Assembly: GCA_001695595.3 (NCBI GenBank)
Contig: MBPM02000040.1
Location: forward strand, 1 to 64,000
DNA length: 64,000 bases
Reading direction: 5' to 3'
DNA from: Plasmopara viticola
Taxonomy: Eukaryota > Oomycota > Peronosporomycetes > Peronosporales > Peronosporaceae
The notes beneath the pieces were generated by a model. The model searched no databases. It was given only the letters and a program-made list of their open reading frames with translations, and had not been told where the DNA came from. Shown one piece after another: positions 1 to 10,957 of the stretch. Within the stretch, counting starts at the first letter, position 1. Every line of letters starts with the position of its first letter. The position numbers and the translations under genes are program-made.

Positions 1-72
1 GAGTGGGATTCGAACCCACGCCCGAAAACTGGTGCCTAAAACCAGCGCCTTAGACCACTCGGCCATCGTGTC
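1..72 (-). tRNA. tRNA-Leu(UAG), cut by window edge
   Basis: On the minus strand this reads as a leucine tRNA with anticodon UAG. The last five acceptor bases lie outside the window. The variable arm has one change (AAAACTGG instead of GAAGACTGG on the plus strand). Confidence 0.85.
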
Positions 73-220
73 CTCGGCACGATAAATTACTTCTAAAACA
101 AATAGAGAGAAACACCGGCAAATAAAATCAATTTAATGGAGTACTCATTGCGAGATAAAACAAGTTAATGTGGTCAGGTGACATTTGTATGTTTTGTTAA
201 AATGATCGACGGTGTGTTGT

Positions 221-297
221 GACACGAGTGGTATTCGAACCCAAGCCCGAAGACTGGTGCCTAAAACCAGCGCCTTAGACCACTCGGCCATCGTGTC
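221..297 (-). pseudogene. degenerate tRNA-Leu(UAG)
   Basis: Two substitutions fall in the T-stem (plus-strand GTATTCGAACCCAAG), creating mismatches. The anticodon arm and D-arm are intact. It is followed at 304-327 by a stub of a tRNA 5' end. The same two changes recur at 5829-5905, so this variant has been amplified. Confidence 0.7.
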
Positions 298-479
298 ATC
301 GGGCTTAGACCACTCGGCCATCGTGTCCTCGGCATGATGAGAATTATTTATTAAAACAAATACGGAGAAACACCGGCAAAATAAAATCAATTTAGTGAAG
401 ACCTCATTGCGAGATAAAACAAGTTAATGTGGTCAGGTGACATTTGTATGTTTTAGTAAAATTGATTGTCGGTAGTTGT

Positions 480-556
480 GACACGAGTGGGATTCGAACC
501 CACGCCCGAAGACTGGTGCCTAAAACCAGCGCCTTAGACCACTCGGCCATCGTGTC
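480..556 (-). tRNA. tRNA-Leu(UAG)
   Basis: This is the reference copy. The 7-bp acceptor pairs GACACGA with TCGTGTC. The A box is TGGCCGAGTGG and the B box GGTTCGAATCC. The anticodon loop is TTTAGGC (UAG) in a 5-bp stem, and the variable arm is only 9 nt (TCTTCGGGC). A T-run lies about 20 nt downstream on the minus strand. The U element starts directly beyond its 5' end at 557. Confidence 0.95.
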
Positions 557-1098
557 CTCACCGACGCAAGTCGACGGCTACCAACATGTGGCAACACTAC
601 GTCAGCCAAGCCAAGCTCGTTGGCTTGATGTTGACAATGGCTTCCGGAAGAATGACCGGATCGTTCGTTACTGTCGTCAAGCCGTCCCCGAGTCAGGATG
701 GAGCATTCACCTCCCTCAACTTCGCTGTAACCTCTTCGACAGCAATGGTGCAGGATACCTCGCAATCGCTAGACGGGTGCTTCCATGCCAAAAGTCGTTT
801 TTGCCCGTGATGTTAACCTCGTCTGGGTGTACAAGAAGAACTGCGAGGTCACTGCTTTGCTATGCAGGTCAACGTTAAAGGTGAGGTAATTTTTTGCGAA
901 AATAGCATCAATACTGGTTCCGGTGAGAACTTATGGTCTCGTACCATTACGTTTTACCACCGATCAAAGTGTTTGTCACAATCTAACTACTAGAAGTCCA
1001 CCTCACACTAGCCTATAGCAACGTAGTAATATTGTATGTTATTATTCGACATAGGCATAGAAGAAGTCTAAGTCGTAATCAGTAACATAGACTACTTG
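557..1098 (+). mobile_element. U element, copy 1
   Basis: This ~540-bp unit of unknown nature begins right beyond a tRNA-Leu 5' end ('ctcaccgacgcaag') and ends in a 17-nt tRNA 5' stub. Its first ~330 bp stay open in more than one frame with coding-like base use. The unit ends in an AT-rich non-coding tail. No family is recognised. Copies at 7014, 9231 and 11035 share both ends. This copy and the one at 11035 share private variants (CATGCCAAAAG, CGTCTGGG) not found in the other two. Confidence 0.6.
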
Positions 1099-1270
1099 AA
1101 CTCGGCCATCGTGTCCTCGGCATGAAGGAATTATCTATAAAGACAAATACAGAGAAACACCGGCAAAACAAAATCAATTCGATGGTGTAGTCATTGCGAG
1201 ATAAAACAAGTTAATGTGGTCAGGTAGTGACATTTGTGTGTTTTAGTAAGAATGATTGTCGAGTAGTTGT

Positions 1271-1348
1271 GACACGAGTGGGATTCGAACCCACGCCCGA
1301 AAGACTGGTGCCTAAAACCAGCGCCTTAGACCACTCGGCCATCGTGTC
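1271..1348 (-). tRNA. tRNA-Leu(UAG), one-base longer variable arm
   Basis: All tRNA-Leu elements are present, with one extra base in the variable arm (78 nt in total). The LINE begins immediately beyond the 5' end at 1349. A copy in the same context exists at 11751-11827. Confidence 0.85.
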
Positions 1349-4300
1349 CCACTTCTCAATTTGCCTCGTCGTGCTCAAGTCGACCAAGTCAAGTTTCGAA
1401 GTATCCAGTTTTTCAAGCACCCAAGCAAGCCTTTCCCCCAATGGACACCGAAGCCAGTTGCCCTTTCTTAGAGTCAGCGCAAGCTGATTGTGAGATGGGT
1501 GAGCTGATTCTACGCCCATCCTCCCCGCACGTATCCACGACCATCGCCTATAGAAGGTTCCGCAACCCTACCAAGCGACAGTTCAGCTGCGGTCCACCCA
1601 ACAACCCAGATGCCGGTGGGATCACGGTTCCATCGAAGCTTCGTGTTTATGCACGGACCAGGGTAGTAACGCTGGTTCTGTGTCGCAAGCCTCGCACGAA
1701 AAAGTGATGCAGGATTGTCGTGCAGCTGCGGTCACGCCTGCGCACAAGCCACCTGCTTCGCAGGATTTTGTGGAAGATGTGCAGCCCAACAGCAACATAC
1801 GCCAAAATATACGCCACCAACTACGCCAGTGCTCTCCCGCAAACCGCAGCAACTCGCACGCGTTCGACTGCGAGCGACCAACGCGCATGCCAACGCTTCG
1901 TGCCCTGCTTCAACGTTCTACGGAGATCCGCCGCGACAACGTTGAGGCACCCGCCCGCCGCGTGTCGAGATGCCCCGCCCCAAGGCGATGGACATCGAAA
2001 TCATTGATGCTCTTTATGAAGCCGGAGGCGATTGGAGCCAACTCGCCGCCTCGATTGACCGAGCTCGTCCATACGCGCTGCCTCGTGCACGCTATGTAAT
2101 GGTCATCGAGACTGGACACGCCTTCCAGCGCACTGCACCAAGCAAAATCCTCGCGTCGTTGCTCAAGGACCAGGCAACCCTGTCGTACAACAGCACAATC
2201 GACCAGCAGCAACTAGGTCAGCTGACCAAAGCTCCCGGCGGCAACATCCGCGTCAAGGTGAAGACGAAAGAAGCCTGCCAGAGTCTTGCTGGCCAGGAAG
2301 TCAAGATCCTCGGAGGCAGGTACCGATTCGGCGGGTTTGACATCCTTGCCGACCGCTTCTTTATTGATGTGTCAAGTGTCGACAGTGACTTCGATGCTGA
2401 TCTCATGTTGAAACGCTTCTTCGAGCTCGGTACGCAGCCGATCTACGGCACGTTCCGCGATGTAAATCTGGACGCGGTATCACCACCGCCACTTGGCGTG
2501 TGTACTTCCGCTCTAGCCATTGCCCTCCGGAGCTCGTGATAAGTGGTACTGTGTGCGACCAGCTCGTTTTTGCTGGACGCATTTACCCAGTACACACGAA
2601 AACGCTCCGTTTCCAACCCAACGCATGTCGTTCGGTCAACGCTCGATCCACGCGCTCGACTTAGCTGGAGACGGTGGTCCATCCTCCAACAATAGCCAAA
2701 GCAGGCCAGATAAATGCCCGTCGCAGCCATCTTATGCTGCCGTGGTACGTCGTGGCGTGCAGGAAACGTCGCTCAACGATCGATCCGTGAAGACTCTGCC
2801 GCGACAACTGCTATCGTTGCAGCTCCGACTGATACCTTAGAGCCTAGTGAGCTGTCCCTAAGCACTGCAGGCTCCCAAGTCGTGTCGCCACCAAGCAGCC
2901 CGACATCGTCTCCGTTGCTCTTGCTCCCACCACCACCGACTGCCCAATCTGAGTTGGTGCCCAGGGTCGGTGGCAAACGCAAAGGCAAACGTTCTCGTGC
3001 TGATGAGACTTTGCCAATATGCTGATGAAATCTCGTCCGAAACCTCTCACCGGCGTCACGACAAGCAACTATTTCGACGTGCTCAGCAATGTCGAGGTCG
3101 AGTTTGACTGCTGCCCAGCGACGCTTGATGAGGTCGAGATCCCACGGTTTCAAATTGTGCCACGCAAGGTGCAGGCGCCGCGCAACCTGACTGACAGCAA
3201 AGAAGCCAGTCACTTTCTGACCAAACACCACACCAGAGTGGTGAAAACCAAAGAGCCTACTCCAATCCAAGAGATTGTCAGCGAGATGGAGGCTACTGAA
3301 CAGACAGCCGATCTCCAGCTGCTTCCGGATCGCTTGGCCGCCGCCGACACCATGGTGAGTGGCCTTCGCAAGTCGCTTCGCACGACGAACAACCCGACAC
3401 GCTGACGTTCATGGGGTCCGTTAAAGCTCCAATGGCGTTTAACACCGCGCTCTTGCGTGAGATGCGTGAGCTGAGCCCCAGCGTCACCGAGCTGGCCCAG
3501 CTTCACATGATCAATCGCATCTTAAGCGCGACCGACACACCGAAACCAACACGTTCGCTCGCAAGTGGGCCAAGTATCTCGGCACCAAGGTGCCTAAGAC
3601 GCGTGACGGTGTATTCCGATGCGTTGCCCAGTGGTGGAACAACCCGGACAAACCAAGTATTGTGCGTGCGACTAGGGCGCTGTCCCTCTTTGAGTTGATG
3701 TTGATGTGCACAGCGCCCAGATCTTTGAAAAGGACTACTGGCTCCAGCATCTGACCGGGTGGTCGGTGCCTTGGATACCAGCGCACAACCGACGTCTTCT
3801 TCATTCCAATATGTTGTTGGTCCTGCTTCGCCCGAGATCGGCACACACTGCTTCAAGATTTGGGAAGCAGTCCAGTGGCAAGGAGATATACTCGAAGACC
3901 TCGAGTACCTTCGTGACTGCGGCCATTACTTCCCAGAGAACGCGGATGTGCTCCAGCTCCAGCAAGTCGACGGTCAGTCTGTGCTTGTGACTGGACCGCT
4001 CGCCTTAAGTGCTAAGGACCCACGCGCAGGACGCGAGGTCTCACGGCAAGAGTGCTTGCTTCCAGGTTACAATTGCGAGCTGCAGGTCGTGACGACACCT
4101 GCTGAACCCTTGGAGCCAGCACGCTGGCTCGACGCTTGAGCGCTGAGGCTTCATGCTGGGTACATGACAGACCACCGTCGGAGCGCAACGGTTGATCTAC
4201 AGAACCCCACCACCTTAGGCTATCTACAGCTAGGACTGATATTGGCGTTGCGTTCAGCGACGTCTGAAAGTACAACAGCGGCTTGAGCGGCGCTGGAGTT

Positions 4301-4790
4301 GCCTGCCTTGGTGACCCGCTGCGGGTCTGGCACAGCTGGCCACAAGTTCGCCAGTGCCACAACCGAGACGCAAGCACCATCTGTCTAGACGAACCAGCAG
4401 ACGTCCGATCGCCCAGGTGCGAGCGCGACGAAACCATCTGGCATGGATCAACAATCCCTTGTTGAAACGATCAAGCCTGATCCAACGCATGCTCTTGATG
4501 AAGACGTTGTCCTGGATCCGACCAAACAGGGCATGCTCCAGAAACTTGACGCGTTTCTCGCACGTTGGACGCACATTTGACGCCAAAAACATTCATCAAA
4601 AGCAAGGACTTTGCTCTGTCTATTTATGAGTGCATAACACGCATCTTGGCATCCAGTTGAGCTTGCGCTCCGGAGCCAAGCTCAACATGAACCAGCGTTG
4701 TGCCTCTATCAACAAGACAGGCAAACACCAACTTCCTTCTGGCTGTGATTCGCGTTGCTTGGCGTCCGAAAAGTGCTCCAGCCTGCGTAC
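1349..4790 (+). mobile_element. L1-like LINE copy 1, rearranged
   Basis: The 5' end and ORF1 region (1349 to about 4010) match LINE copy 2 nearly base for base. From about 4010 to 4620 the sequence is an inverted, clearly more diverged piece of the region after the RT (equivalent to 16815-17230 read backwards). 4650-4790 is again forward (equivalent to 16755-16855). The endonuclease and most of the RT are missing. 4790-4965 matches nothing else I can see. The longest ORF1 frame here is 1970-2539, which lacks the stop present in copy 2. It is inactive. Confidence 0.8.
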
Positions 4791-4964
4791 CGGGCTTGCT
4801 GACTGACGCGCTTCAAGTTTCGCTCGGTCGTCATCGCTGTTTGATCAACTTCGCTGTATACCTGCTTCGACCAATGCGGCAGGACAGTCAGACCGCTGAC
4901 GGGTGTTCCAGCCCAGCGTCGCTGCCCGTGATGCTTCCGCTCGACGGCGTTACATGGAGGTCAC

Positions 4965-5201
4965 TGCTTTGCTGAGGAGGTCAACTATCACGTTGGGATA
5001 TCGCGAACATAGCAAGTCAATACTGGTCCGGTGAGATTTGAAATAAAATACCATCAGATCTATGCGGCCGATCAAAGTGTTTGTCACACCAACGATTAGA
5101 AGAAACCTCACAGTTAACCTGTAGAAGTAGTAGATTGTATATTATTAAACGACGTAGGCATAGAGAAGTGGAAGTCGTATTAAGTAATACAGACTACTTG
5201 A
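4965..5201 (+). mobile_element. U element, 3' half after LINE copy 1
   Basis: Only the 3' half is present, from 'ggaggtcactgctttgctg' to the tRNA 5' stub 5202-5217. It abuts the rearranged end of LINE copy 1. Confidence 0.55.
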
Positions 5202-5370
5202 ACTCGGCCATCGTGTCCTCGACATGATGAAAATTATTTATAAAAACAAATACGGAGAAAGACCGGCAAAAAAAAATCAATTCAATGGAGTACTCATTGC
5301 GAGATAAAACAAGTTAATGTGGTCAGGTGACATTTGTATGTTTTAGCAAAATTGATTGTCGAGTAGTTGT

Positions 5371-5447
5371 GACACGAGTGGGATTCGAACCCACGCCCGA
5401 AGACTGGTGCCTAAAACCAGCGCCTTAGACCACTCGGCCATCGTGTC
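5371..5447 (-). tRNA. tRNA-Leu(UAG)
   Basis: Canonical copy with intact A and B boxes, acceptor stem and UAG anticodon. Confidence 0.93.
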
Positions 5448-5600
5448 CTCCGCATGATGATAATTATTTATTAAAACAAATACGGAGAAAGACCGGCAAA
5501 ATAAAATCAATTCAATGGAGCACTCATTGCGAGATAAAACAAGTTAATGTGGTCAGGTGACATTTGTATGTTTTAGTAAAATTGATTGTCGAGTAGTTGT

Positions 5601-5677
5601 GACACGAGTGGGATTCGAGCCCACGCCCGAAAACTGGTGCCTAAAACCAGCGCCTTAGACCACTCGGCCATCGTGTC
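5601..5677 (-). tRNA. tRNA-Leu(UAG), variant
   Basis: Complete, but with one change at the T-loop/T-stem boundary (plus-strand TTCGAGCCC) that alters the B box, and one change in the variable arm. It may be weakly transcribed. Confidence 0.75.
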
Positions 5678-5828
5678 CTCGGCATGATAAATTACTTCTA
5701 AAACAAATAGAGAGAAACACCGGCAAATAAAATCAATTTAATGGAGTACTCATTGCGAGATAAAACAAGTTTATGCGGTCAGGTAGTGACATTTGTATAT
5801 TTTGGTAAAATGATTGACGGTGTGTTGT

Positions 5829-5905
5829 GACACGAGTGGTATTCGAACCCAAGCCCGAAGACTGGTGCCTAAAACCAGCGCCTTAGACCACTCGGCCATC
5901 GTGTC
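5829..5905 (-). pseudogene. degenerate tRNA-Leu(UAG)
   Basis: It carries the same T-stem mutations as 221-297 and is followed by the tRNA 5' stub 5911-5935. Confidence 0.7.
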
Positions 5906-6091
5906 ATCGGCCTTAGACCACTCGGCCATCGTGTCCTCGGCATGATGATAATTATTTATTGAAACAAATACGGAGAAACACCGGCAAAATAAAATCAATT
6001 TAGTGAAGAACTCATTGCGAGATAAAACAAGTTAATGTGGTCAGGTAGTGACATTTGTATGATTTAGTAAAATTGATTGTCGAGTAGTTGG

Positions 6092-6168
6092 GACACGAGT
6101 GGGATTCGAACCCACGCCCGAAGACTGGTGCCTAAAACCAGCGCCTTAGACCACTCGGCCATCGTGTC
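6092..6168 (-). tRNA. tRNA-Leu(UAG)
   Basis: Canonical copy, identical in its elements to 480-556. Confidence 0.93.
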
Positions 6169-6291
6169 CTCGACACGATGAAAATTATTTATAAAAACAA
6201 ATACGGAGAAAGACCGGCAAAAAAAATCAATTCGTCATTGCCACAAGTTAATGTGGTCAATGACATTTGTATGATTTTTTATTGTAACAAA

Positions 6292-6569
6292 TACGAGTGG
6301 ACGAGCCCAAAAAAGACTGGTGCCTAAAACATCGCCTTAGACCACTCGGCCATCGTGTCCTCCGCATGATGATAATTTATTTATTAAAACAAATACGGAG
6401 AAACACCGGCAAAATAAAATCGAATTTTGTGAAGAACCATTGCTGGTGCCTAAAACCAGCGCCTTAGACCACTTATGATGTGTCCGAGGTGTGATGACAT
6501 TTGTATGTTTTAGTAAAATTGATTGTCGAGTAGTTGTGACACGATTGGGACTCTAACCCAGACGCCCGA
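6292..6569 (-). pseudogene. cluster of three tRNA-Leu fragments
   Basis: Three broken copies lie here. 6292-6359 has a destroyed T-arm. 6443-6483 keeps only the anticodon arm and part of the D-arm. 6538-6569 keeps only a mutated 3' end. Surrounding spacers are shortened too, so this is the decayed section of the array. Confidence 0.75.
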
Positions 6570-6673
6570 CCGGCAAAATAAAATCAATTTTGCTCATTGC
6601 GAGATAAAACAAGTTAATGTGTTCAGGTAGTGACATTTGTATGTTTTAGTAAAATTGATTGTCGAGTAGTTGT

Positions 6674-6750
6674 GACACGATTGGGACTCTAACCCACGCC
6701 CGAAGACTGGTGCCTAAAACCAGCGCCTTAGACCACTCGGCCATCGTGTC
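6674..6750 (-). pseudogene. degenerate tRNA-Leu(UAG), B box lost
   Basis: The T-loop is altered (plus-strand GGGACTCTAACCC), removing the B-box core, and the acceptor/T-stem has a further change. The stub 6756-6780 follows. The same variant recurs at 8891-8967. Confidence 0.75.
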
Positions 6751-6936
6751 ATCGGCCTTAGACCACTCGGCCATCGTGTCCTCGGCATGATGAGAATTAT
6801 TTATTAAAACAAATACGGAGAAACACCGGCAAAATAAAATCAATTTAGTGAGGAACTCATTGCGAGATAAAACAAGTTAATGTGTTCAGGTAGTGACATT
6901 TGTATGTTTTAGTAAAATTGATTGTCGAGTAGTTGT

Positions 6937-7013
6937 GACACGAGTGGGATTCGAACCCACGCCCGAAGACTGGTGCCTAAAACCAGCGCCTTAGACCACT
7001 CGGCCATCGTGTC
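6937..7013 (-). tRNA. tRNA-Leu(UAG)
   Basis: Canonical copy. A U-element copy begins directly beyond its 5' end at 7014. Confidence 0.93.
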
Positions 7014-7554
7014 CTCACCGACGCAAGTCGACGGCTACCCAACATGTGGCAACACTACGTCAGCCAAGCCAAGCTCGTTGGCTTTGATGTTGACAATGGC
7101 TTCCGGAAGATTGACCGGATCGTTCGTTACTGTCGTCAAGCCGTCCCCAAGTCAGGATGGAGCATTCACCTGCCTCAACTTCGCTGTAACCTCTTCGACA
7201 GCAATGGTGCAGGATACCTCGCAATCGCTAGACGGGTGCTTCCCATACCAAAAGTCGTTTTTGCCCGTGATGTTAACCTCGTCGGGGTGTACAAGAAGAA
7301 CATGCGAGGTCACTGCTATGCAGGTCAACGATAAAGGTGAGGGAATTTTTCGCGAACATAGCATCAATATTGGTCTCGGTGAGAACTTATGGTCTCGTAC
7401 CATTAGATTTATCCGACCGATCAAAGTGTTTGTCACATCTAACGACTAGAAGTCCACCTCACATTAGCCTATAGCAACGTAGTAATATTGTATGTTATTA
7501 TTCGACGTAGGCATAGAGAAGTCTAAGTCGTAATCAGTAACATAGACTACTTGA
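7014..7554 (+). mobile_element. U element, copy 2
   Basis: Same unit and same junctions as copy 1. It carries the variant CATACCAAAAG and an altered centre (AACATGCGAGG), which here keeps a longer reading frame ending near 7449. Confidence 0.6.
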
Positions 7555-7725
7555 ACTCGGCCATCGTGTCCTCGGCATGAAGGAATTATCTATAAAGACA
7601 AATACAGAGAAACACCGGCAAAACAAAATCAATTCGATGGTGTAGTCATTGCGAGATAAAACAAGTTAATGTGGTCACGAAGTGGCATTTGTATGTTTTA
7701 GTAAAAATGATTGTCGAGTAGTTGT

Positions 7726-7802
7726 GACACGAGTGGGATTCGAACCCACGCCCGAAGACTGGTGCCTAAAACCAGCGCCTTAGACCACTCGGCCATCGTG
7801 TC
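7726..7802 (-). tRNA. tRNA-Leu(UAG)
   Basis: Canonical copy, first of the regular 230-bp series. Confidence 0.93.
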
Positions 7803-7955
7803 CTCGGCATGACGAAGATTATTTATAAAAACAAATACGGAGAAAGACCGGCAAAATAAAATCAATTCAATGGAGCACTCATTGCGAGATAAAACAAGTT
7901 AATGTGGTCAGGTGACATTTGTATGTTTTAGTAAAATTGATTGTCGAGTAGTTGT

Positions 7956-8032
7956 GACACGAGTGGGATTCGAACCCACGCCCGAAAACTGGTGCCTAAA
8001 ACCAGCGCCTTAGACCACTCGGCCATCGTGTC
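7956..8032 (-). tRNA. tRNA-Leu(UAG)
   Basis: Complete copy with one variable-arm substitution (plus-strand CCCGAAAACTGG), shared with 1-72, 5601-5677 and 11751-11827. Confidence 0.92.
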
Positions 8033-8185
8033 CTCGGCATGATGAGAATTATTTATTAAAACAAATACGGAGAAACACCGGCAAATAAAATCAATTTAAT
8101 GGAGTACTCATTGCGAGATAAAACAAGTTAATGTGGTCAGGTAGTGACATTTGTATATTTTGTAAAATGATCGACGGTGTGTTGT

Positions 8186-8262
8186 GACACGAGTGGGATT
8201 CGAACCCACGCCCGAAGACTGGTGCCTAAAACCAGCGCCTTAGACCACTCGGCCATCGTGTC
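8186..8262 (-). tRNA. tRNA-Leu(UAG)
   Basis: Canonical copy. The tRNA 5' stub 8268-8292 follows after only 5 nt. Confidence 0.93.
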
Positions 8263-8448
8263 ATCGGCCTTAGACCACTCGGCCATCGTGTCCTCGGCAT
8301 GATGAGAATTATTTATTAAAACAAATACGGAGAAACACCGGCAAAATAAAATCAATTTAGTGAGGAACTCATTGCGAGATAAAACAAGTTAATGTGGTCA
8401 GGTAGTGACATTTGTATGTTTTAGTAAAATTGATTGTCGAGTAGTTGT

Positions 8449-8525
8449 GACACGAGTGGGATTCGAACCCACGCCCGAAGACTGGTGCCTAAAACCAGCG
8501 CCTTAGACCACTCGGCCATCGTGTC
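8449..8525 (-). tRNA. tRNA-Leu(UAG)
   Basis: Canonical copy. The following spacer (8526-8585) is diverged from the array consensus. Confidence 0.93.
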
Positions 8526-8657
8526 CTCATTTAGTTACATAACAAAAACCGGCCAAAACTCGTAATGGAAGATGAAGTTTCCATTGCGAGATAAAACAAG
8601 TTAATGTGGTCAGGTGACATTTGTATGTTTTAGCAAAATTGATTGTCGAGTAGTTGT

Positions 8658-8734
8658 GACACGAGTGGGATTCGAACCCACGCCCGAAGACTGGTGCCTA
8701 AAACCAGCGCCTTAGACCACTCGGCCATCGTGTC
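8658..8734 (-). tRNA. tRNA-Leu(UAG)
   Basis: Canonical copy. Confidence 0.93.
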
Positions 8735-8890
8735 CTCCGCATGATGATAATTATTTATTAAAACAAATACGGAGAAACACCGGCAAAATAAAATCAATTT
8801 TGTGAAGAACTCATTGCGAGATAAAACAAGTTAATGTGTTCAGGTAGTGACATTTGTATGTTTTAGTAAAATTGATTGTCGAGTAGTTGT

Positions 8891-8967
8891 GACACGATTG
8901 GGACTCTAACCCACGCCCGAAGACTGGTGCCTAAAACCAGCACCTTAGACCACTCGGCCATCGTGTC
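8891..8967 (-). pseudogene. degenerate tRNA-Leu(UAG), B box lost
   Basis: Same B-box and acceptor mutations as 6674-6750, plus a change next to the anticodon stem. Followed by the stub 8973-8997. Confidence 0.75.
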
Positions 8968-9153
8968 ATCGGCCTTAGACCACTCGGCCATCGTGTCCTC
9001 GGCATGATGAGAATTATTTATTAAAACAAATACGGAGAAACACCGGCAAAATAAAATCAATTTAGTGAGGAACTCATTGCGAGATAAAACAAGTTAATGT
9101 GTTCAGGTAGTGACATTTGTATGTTTTAGTAAAATTGATTGTCGAGTAGTTGT

Positions 9154-9230
9154 GACACGAGTGGGATTCGAACCCACGCCCGAAGACTGGTGCCTAAAAC
9201 CAGCGCCTTAGACCACTCGGCCATCGTGTC
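9154..9230 (-). tRNA. tRNA-Leu(UAG)
   Basis: Canonical copy. A U element begins directly beyond its 5' end at 9231. Confidence 0.93.
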
Positions 9231-9774
9231 CTCACCGACGCAAGTTGACGGCTACCCAACATGTGGCAACACTACGTCAGCCAAGCCAAGCTCGTTGGCT
9301 TTGATGTTGACAATGGCTTCCGGAAGAATGACCGGATCGTTCGTTACTATCGTCAAGCCGTCCCCGAGTCAGGATGGAGCATTCACCTCCCTCAACTTCG
9401 CTGTAACCTCTTCGACAGCAATGGTGCAGGATACCTCGCAATCGCTAGACGGGTGCTTCCCATACCAAAAGTCGTTTTGCCCGTGATGTTAACCTCGTCG
9501 GGGTGTACAAGAAGAACTGCGAGGTCACTGCTTTGCTATGCAGGTCAACGTTAAAGGTGAGGTAATTTTTTGCGAAAATAGCATCAATACTGGTTCCGGT
9601 GAGAACTTATGGTCTCGTACCATTAGTTTTATCCGACCGATCAAAGTGTTTGTCACATCTAACGACTAGAAGTCCACCTCACACTAGCCTATAGCAACGT
9701 AGTAATATTGTATGTTATTATTCGACGTAGGCATAGAGAAGTCTAAGTCGTAATCAGTAACATAGACTACTTGA
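9231..9774 (+). mobile_element. U element, copy 3
   Basis: Same unit and same junctions. A one-base loss near 9476 breaks the reading frame. Confidence 0.6.
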
Positions 9775-9945
9775 ACTCGGCCATCGTGTCCTCGGCATGA
9801 AGGAATTATCTATAAAGACAAATACAGAGAAACACCGGCAAAACAAAATCAATTCGATGGTGTAGTCATTGCGAGATAAAACAAGTTAATGTGGTCAGGT
9901 AGTGACATTTGTATGTTTTAGTAAAAACGATTGTCGAGTAGTTGT

Positions 9946-10021
9946 GACACGAGTGGGATTCGAACCCACGCCCGAAGACTGGTGCCTAAAACCAGCGCCT
10001 TAGACCACTCGCCATCGTGTC
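9946..10021 (-). tRNA. tRNA-Leu(UAG), one base missing in D-arm
   Basis: One G of the D-stem/A box is deleted (plus-strand CACTCGCCATCG), giving 76 nt. The A box is damaged, so it is possibly a new pseudogene. Confidence 0.6.
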
Positions 10022-10164
10022 CTTGGCATGACGAAGATTATTTATAAAACAAATACGGAGAAAGACCGGCAAAATTCAATGGAGCACTCATTGCGAGATA
10101 AAACAAGTTAATGTGGTCAGGTGACATTTGTATGTTTTAGTAGAAATGATTGTCGAGTAGTTGT

Positions 10165-10241
10165 GACACGAGTGGGATTCGAACCCACGCCCAAAGACTG
10201 GTGCCTAAAACCAGCGCCTTAGACCACTCGGCCATCGTGTC
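10165..10241 (-). tRNA. tRNA-Leu(UAG)
   Basis: Complete copy with one variable-arm change (plus-strand CCCAAAGACTGG). Confidence 0.88.
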
Positions 10242-10366
10242 ATCTTAGACGGTCATGATGAGATTTATTTAATAAAACAAATACGGAGAAACACCGGCAA
10301 GTAAAATCAATTTACACATTGCGAGATAAATCAAGTTAATGTGGTCAGGTAGTGACATTTGTACGA

Positions 10367-10434
10367 ACACGAGTGGGATTCGAACCCACGCCCGAAGACT
10401 GGTGCCTAAAACAGCGCCTTAGACCAATCGTGTC
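10367..10434 (-). pseudogene. truncated tRNA-Leu(UAG)
   Basis: It retains the T-arm and anticodon region, but bases are missing from the anticodon stem and D-arm. Confidence 0.75.
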
Positions 10435-10560
10435 CTCGGCATGATGAGAATTATTGAGAGTAAAATCAATTTAATGGAGTACTCATTGCGAGATAAAACA
10501 AGTTAATGTGGTCAGGTAGTGACATTTGTATATTTTGTAAAATGATTGACGGTGTGTTGT

Positions 10561-10629
10561 GACACGAGTGGGATTCGAACCCACGCCCGAAGACTGGTGC
10601 GAGACCACAATAGACCACTCGATCGTGTC
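10561..10629 (-). pseudogene. truncated tRNA-Leu
   Basis: The T-arm and acceptor are intact. The anticodon arm is replaced by unrelated bases and the D-arm is shortened. Confidence 0.75.
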
Positions 10630-10701
10630 ATGACAAATACGGAGAAACACCGGCGCTCATTGCGAGATAAAACAAGTCAGGTGACATTTGCGAGTAGTTG
10701 T

Positions 10702-10778
10702 GACACGAGTGGGATTCGAACCCACGCCCGAAGACTGGTGCCTAAAACCAGCGCCTTAGACCACTCGGCCATCGTGTC
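10702..10778 (-). tRNA. tRNA-Leu(UAG)
   Basis: Canonical copy followed by the stub 10783-10807. Confidence 0.93.
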
Positions 10779-10957
10779 ATCGGCTTAGACCACTCGGCCA
10801 TCGTGTCCTCGGCATGATGAGAATTATTTATTAAAACAAATACGGAGAAACACCGGCAAAATAAAATCAATTTAGTGAGACTCATTGCGAGATAAAACAA
10901 GTTAATGTGTCAGGTGACATTTGTATGTTTTAGTAAAATTGATTGTCGAGTAGTTGT

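Noticed and set aside
145..390. Repeated ~65-99 aa minus-strand ORFs across the tRNA array (also 5771, 6646, 8137, 8863)
   Set aside because: They are read-through of tRNA genes and spacers in one frame; the open frame is a by-product of the repeat and has no protein signature.
4010..4790. Twin-priming inversion in LINE copy 1
   Set aside because: In twin priming the inverted part comes from upstream of the forward part; here it comes from downstream and overlaps it.
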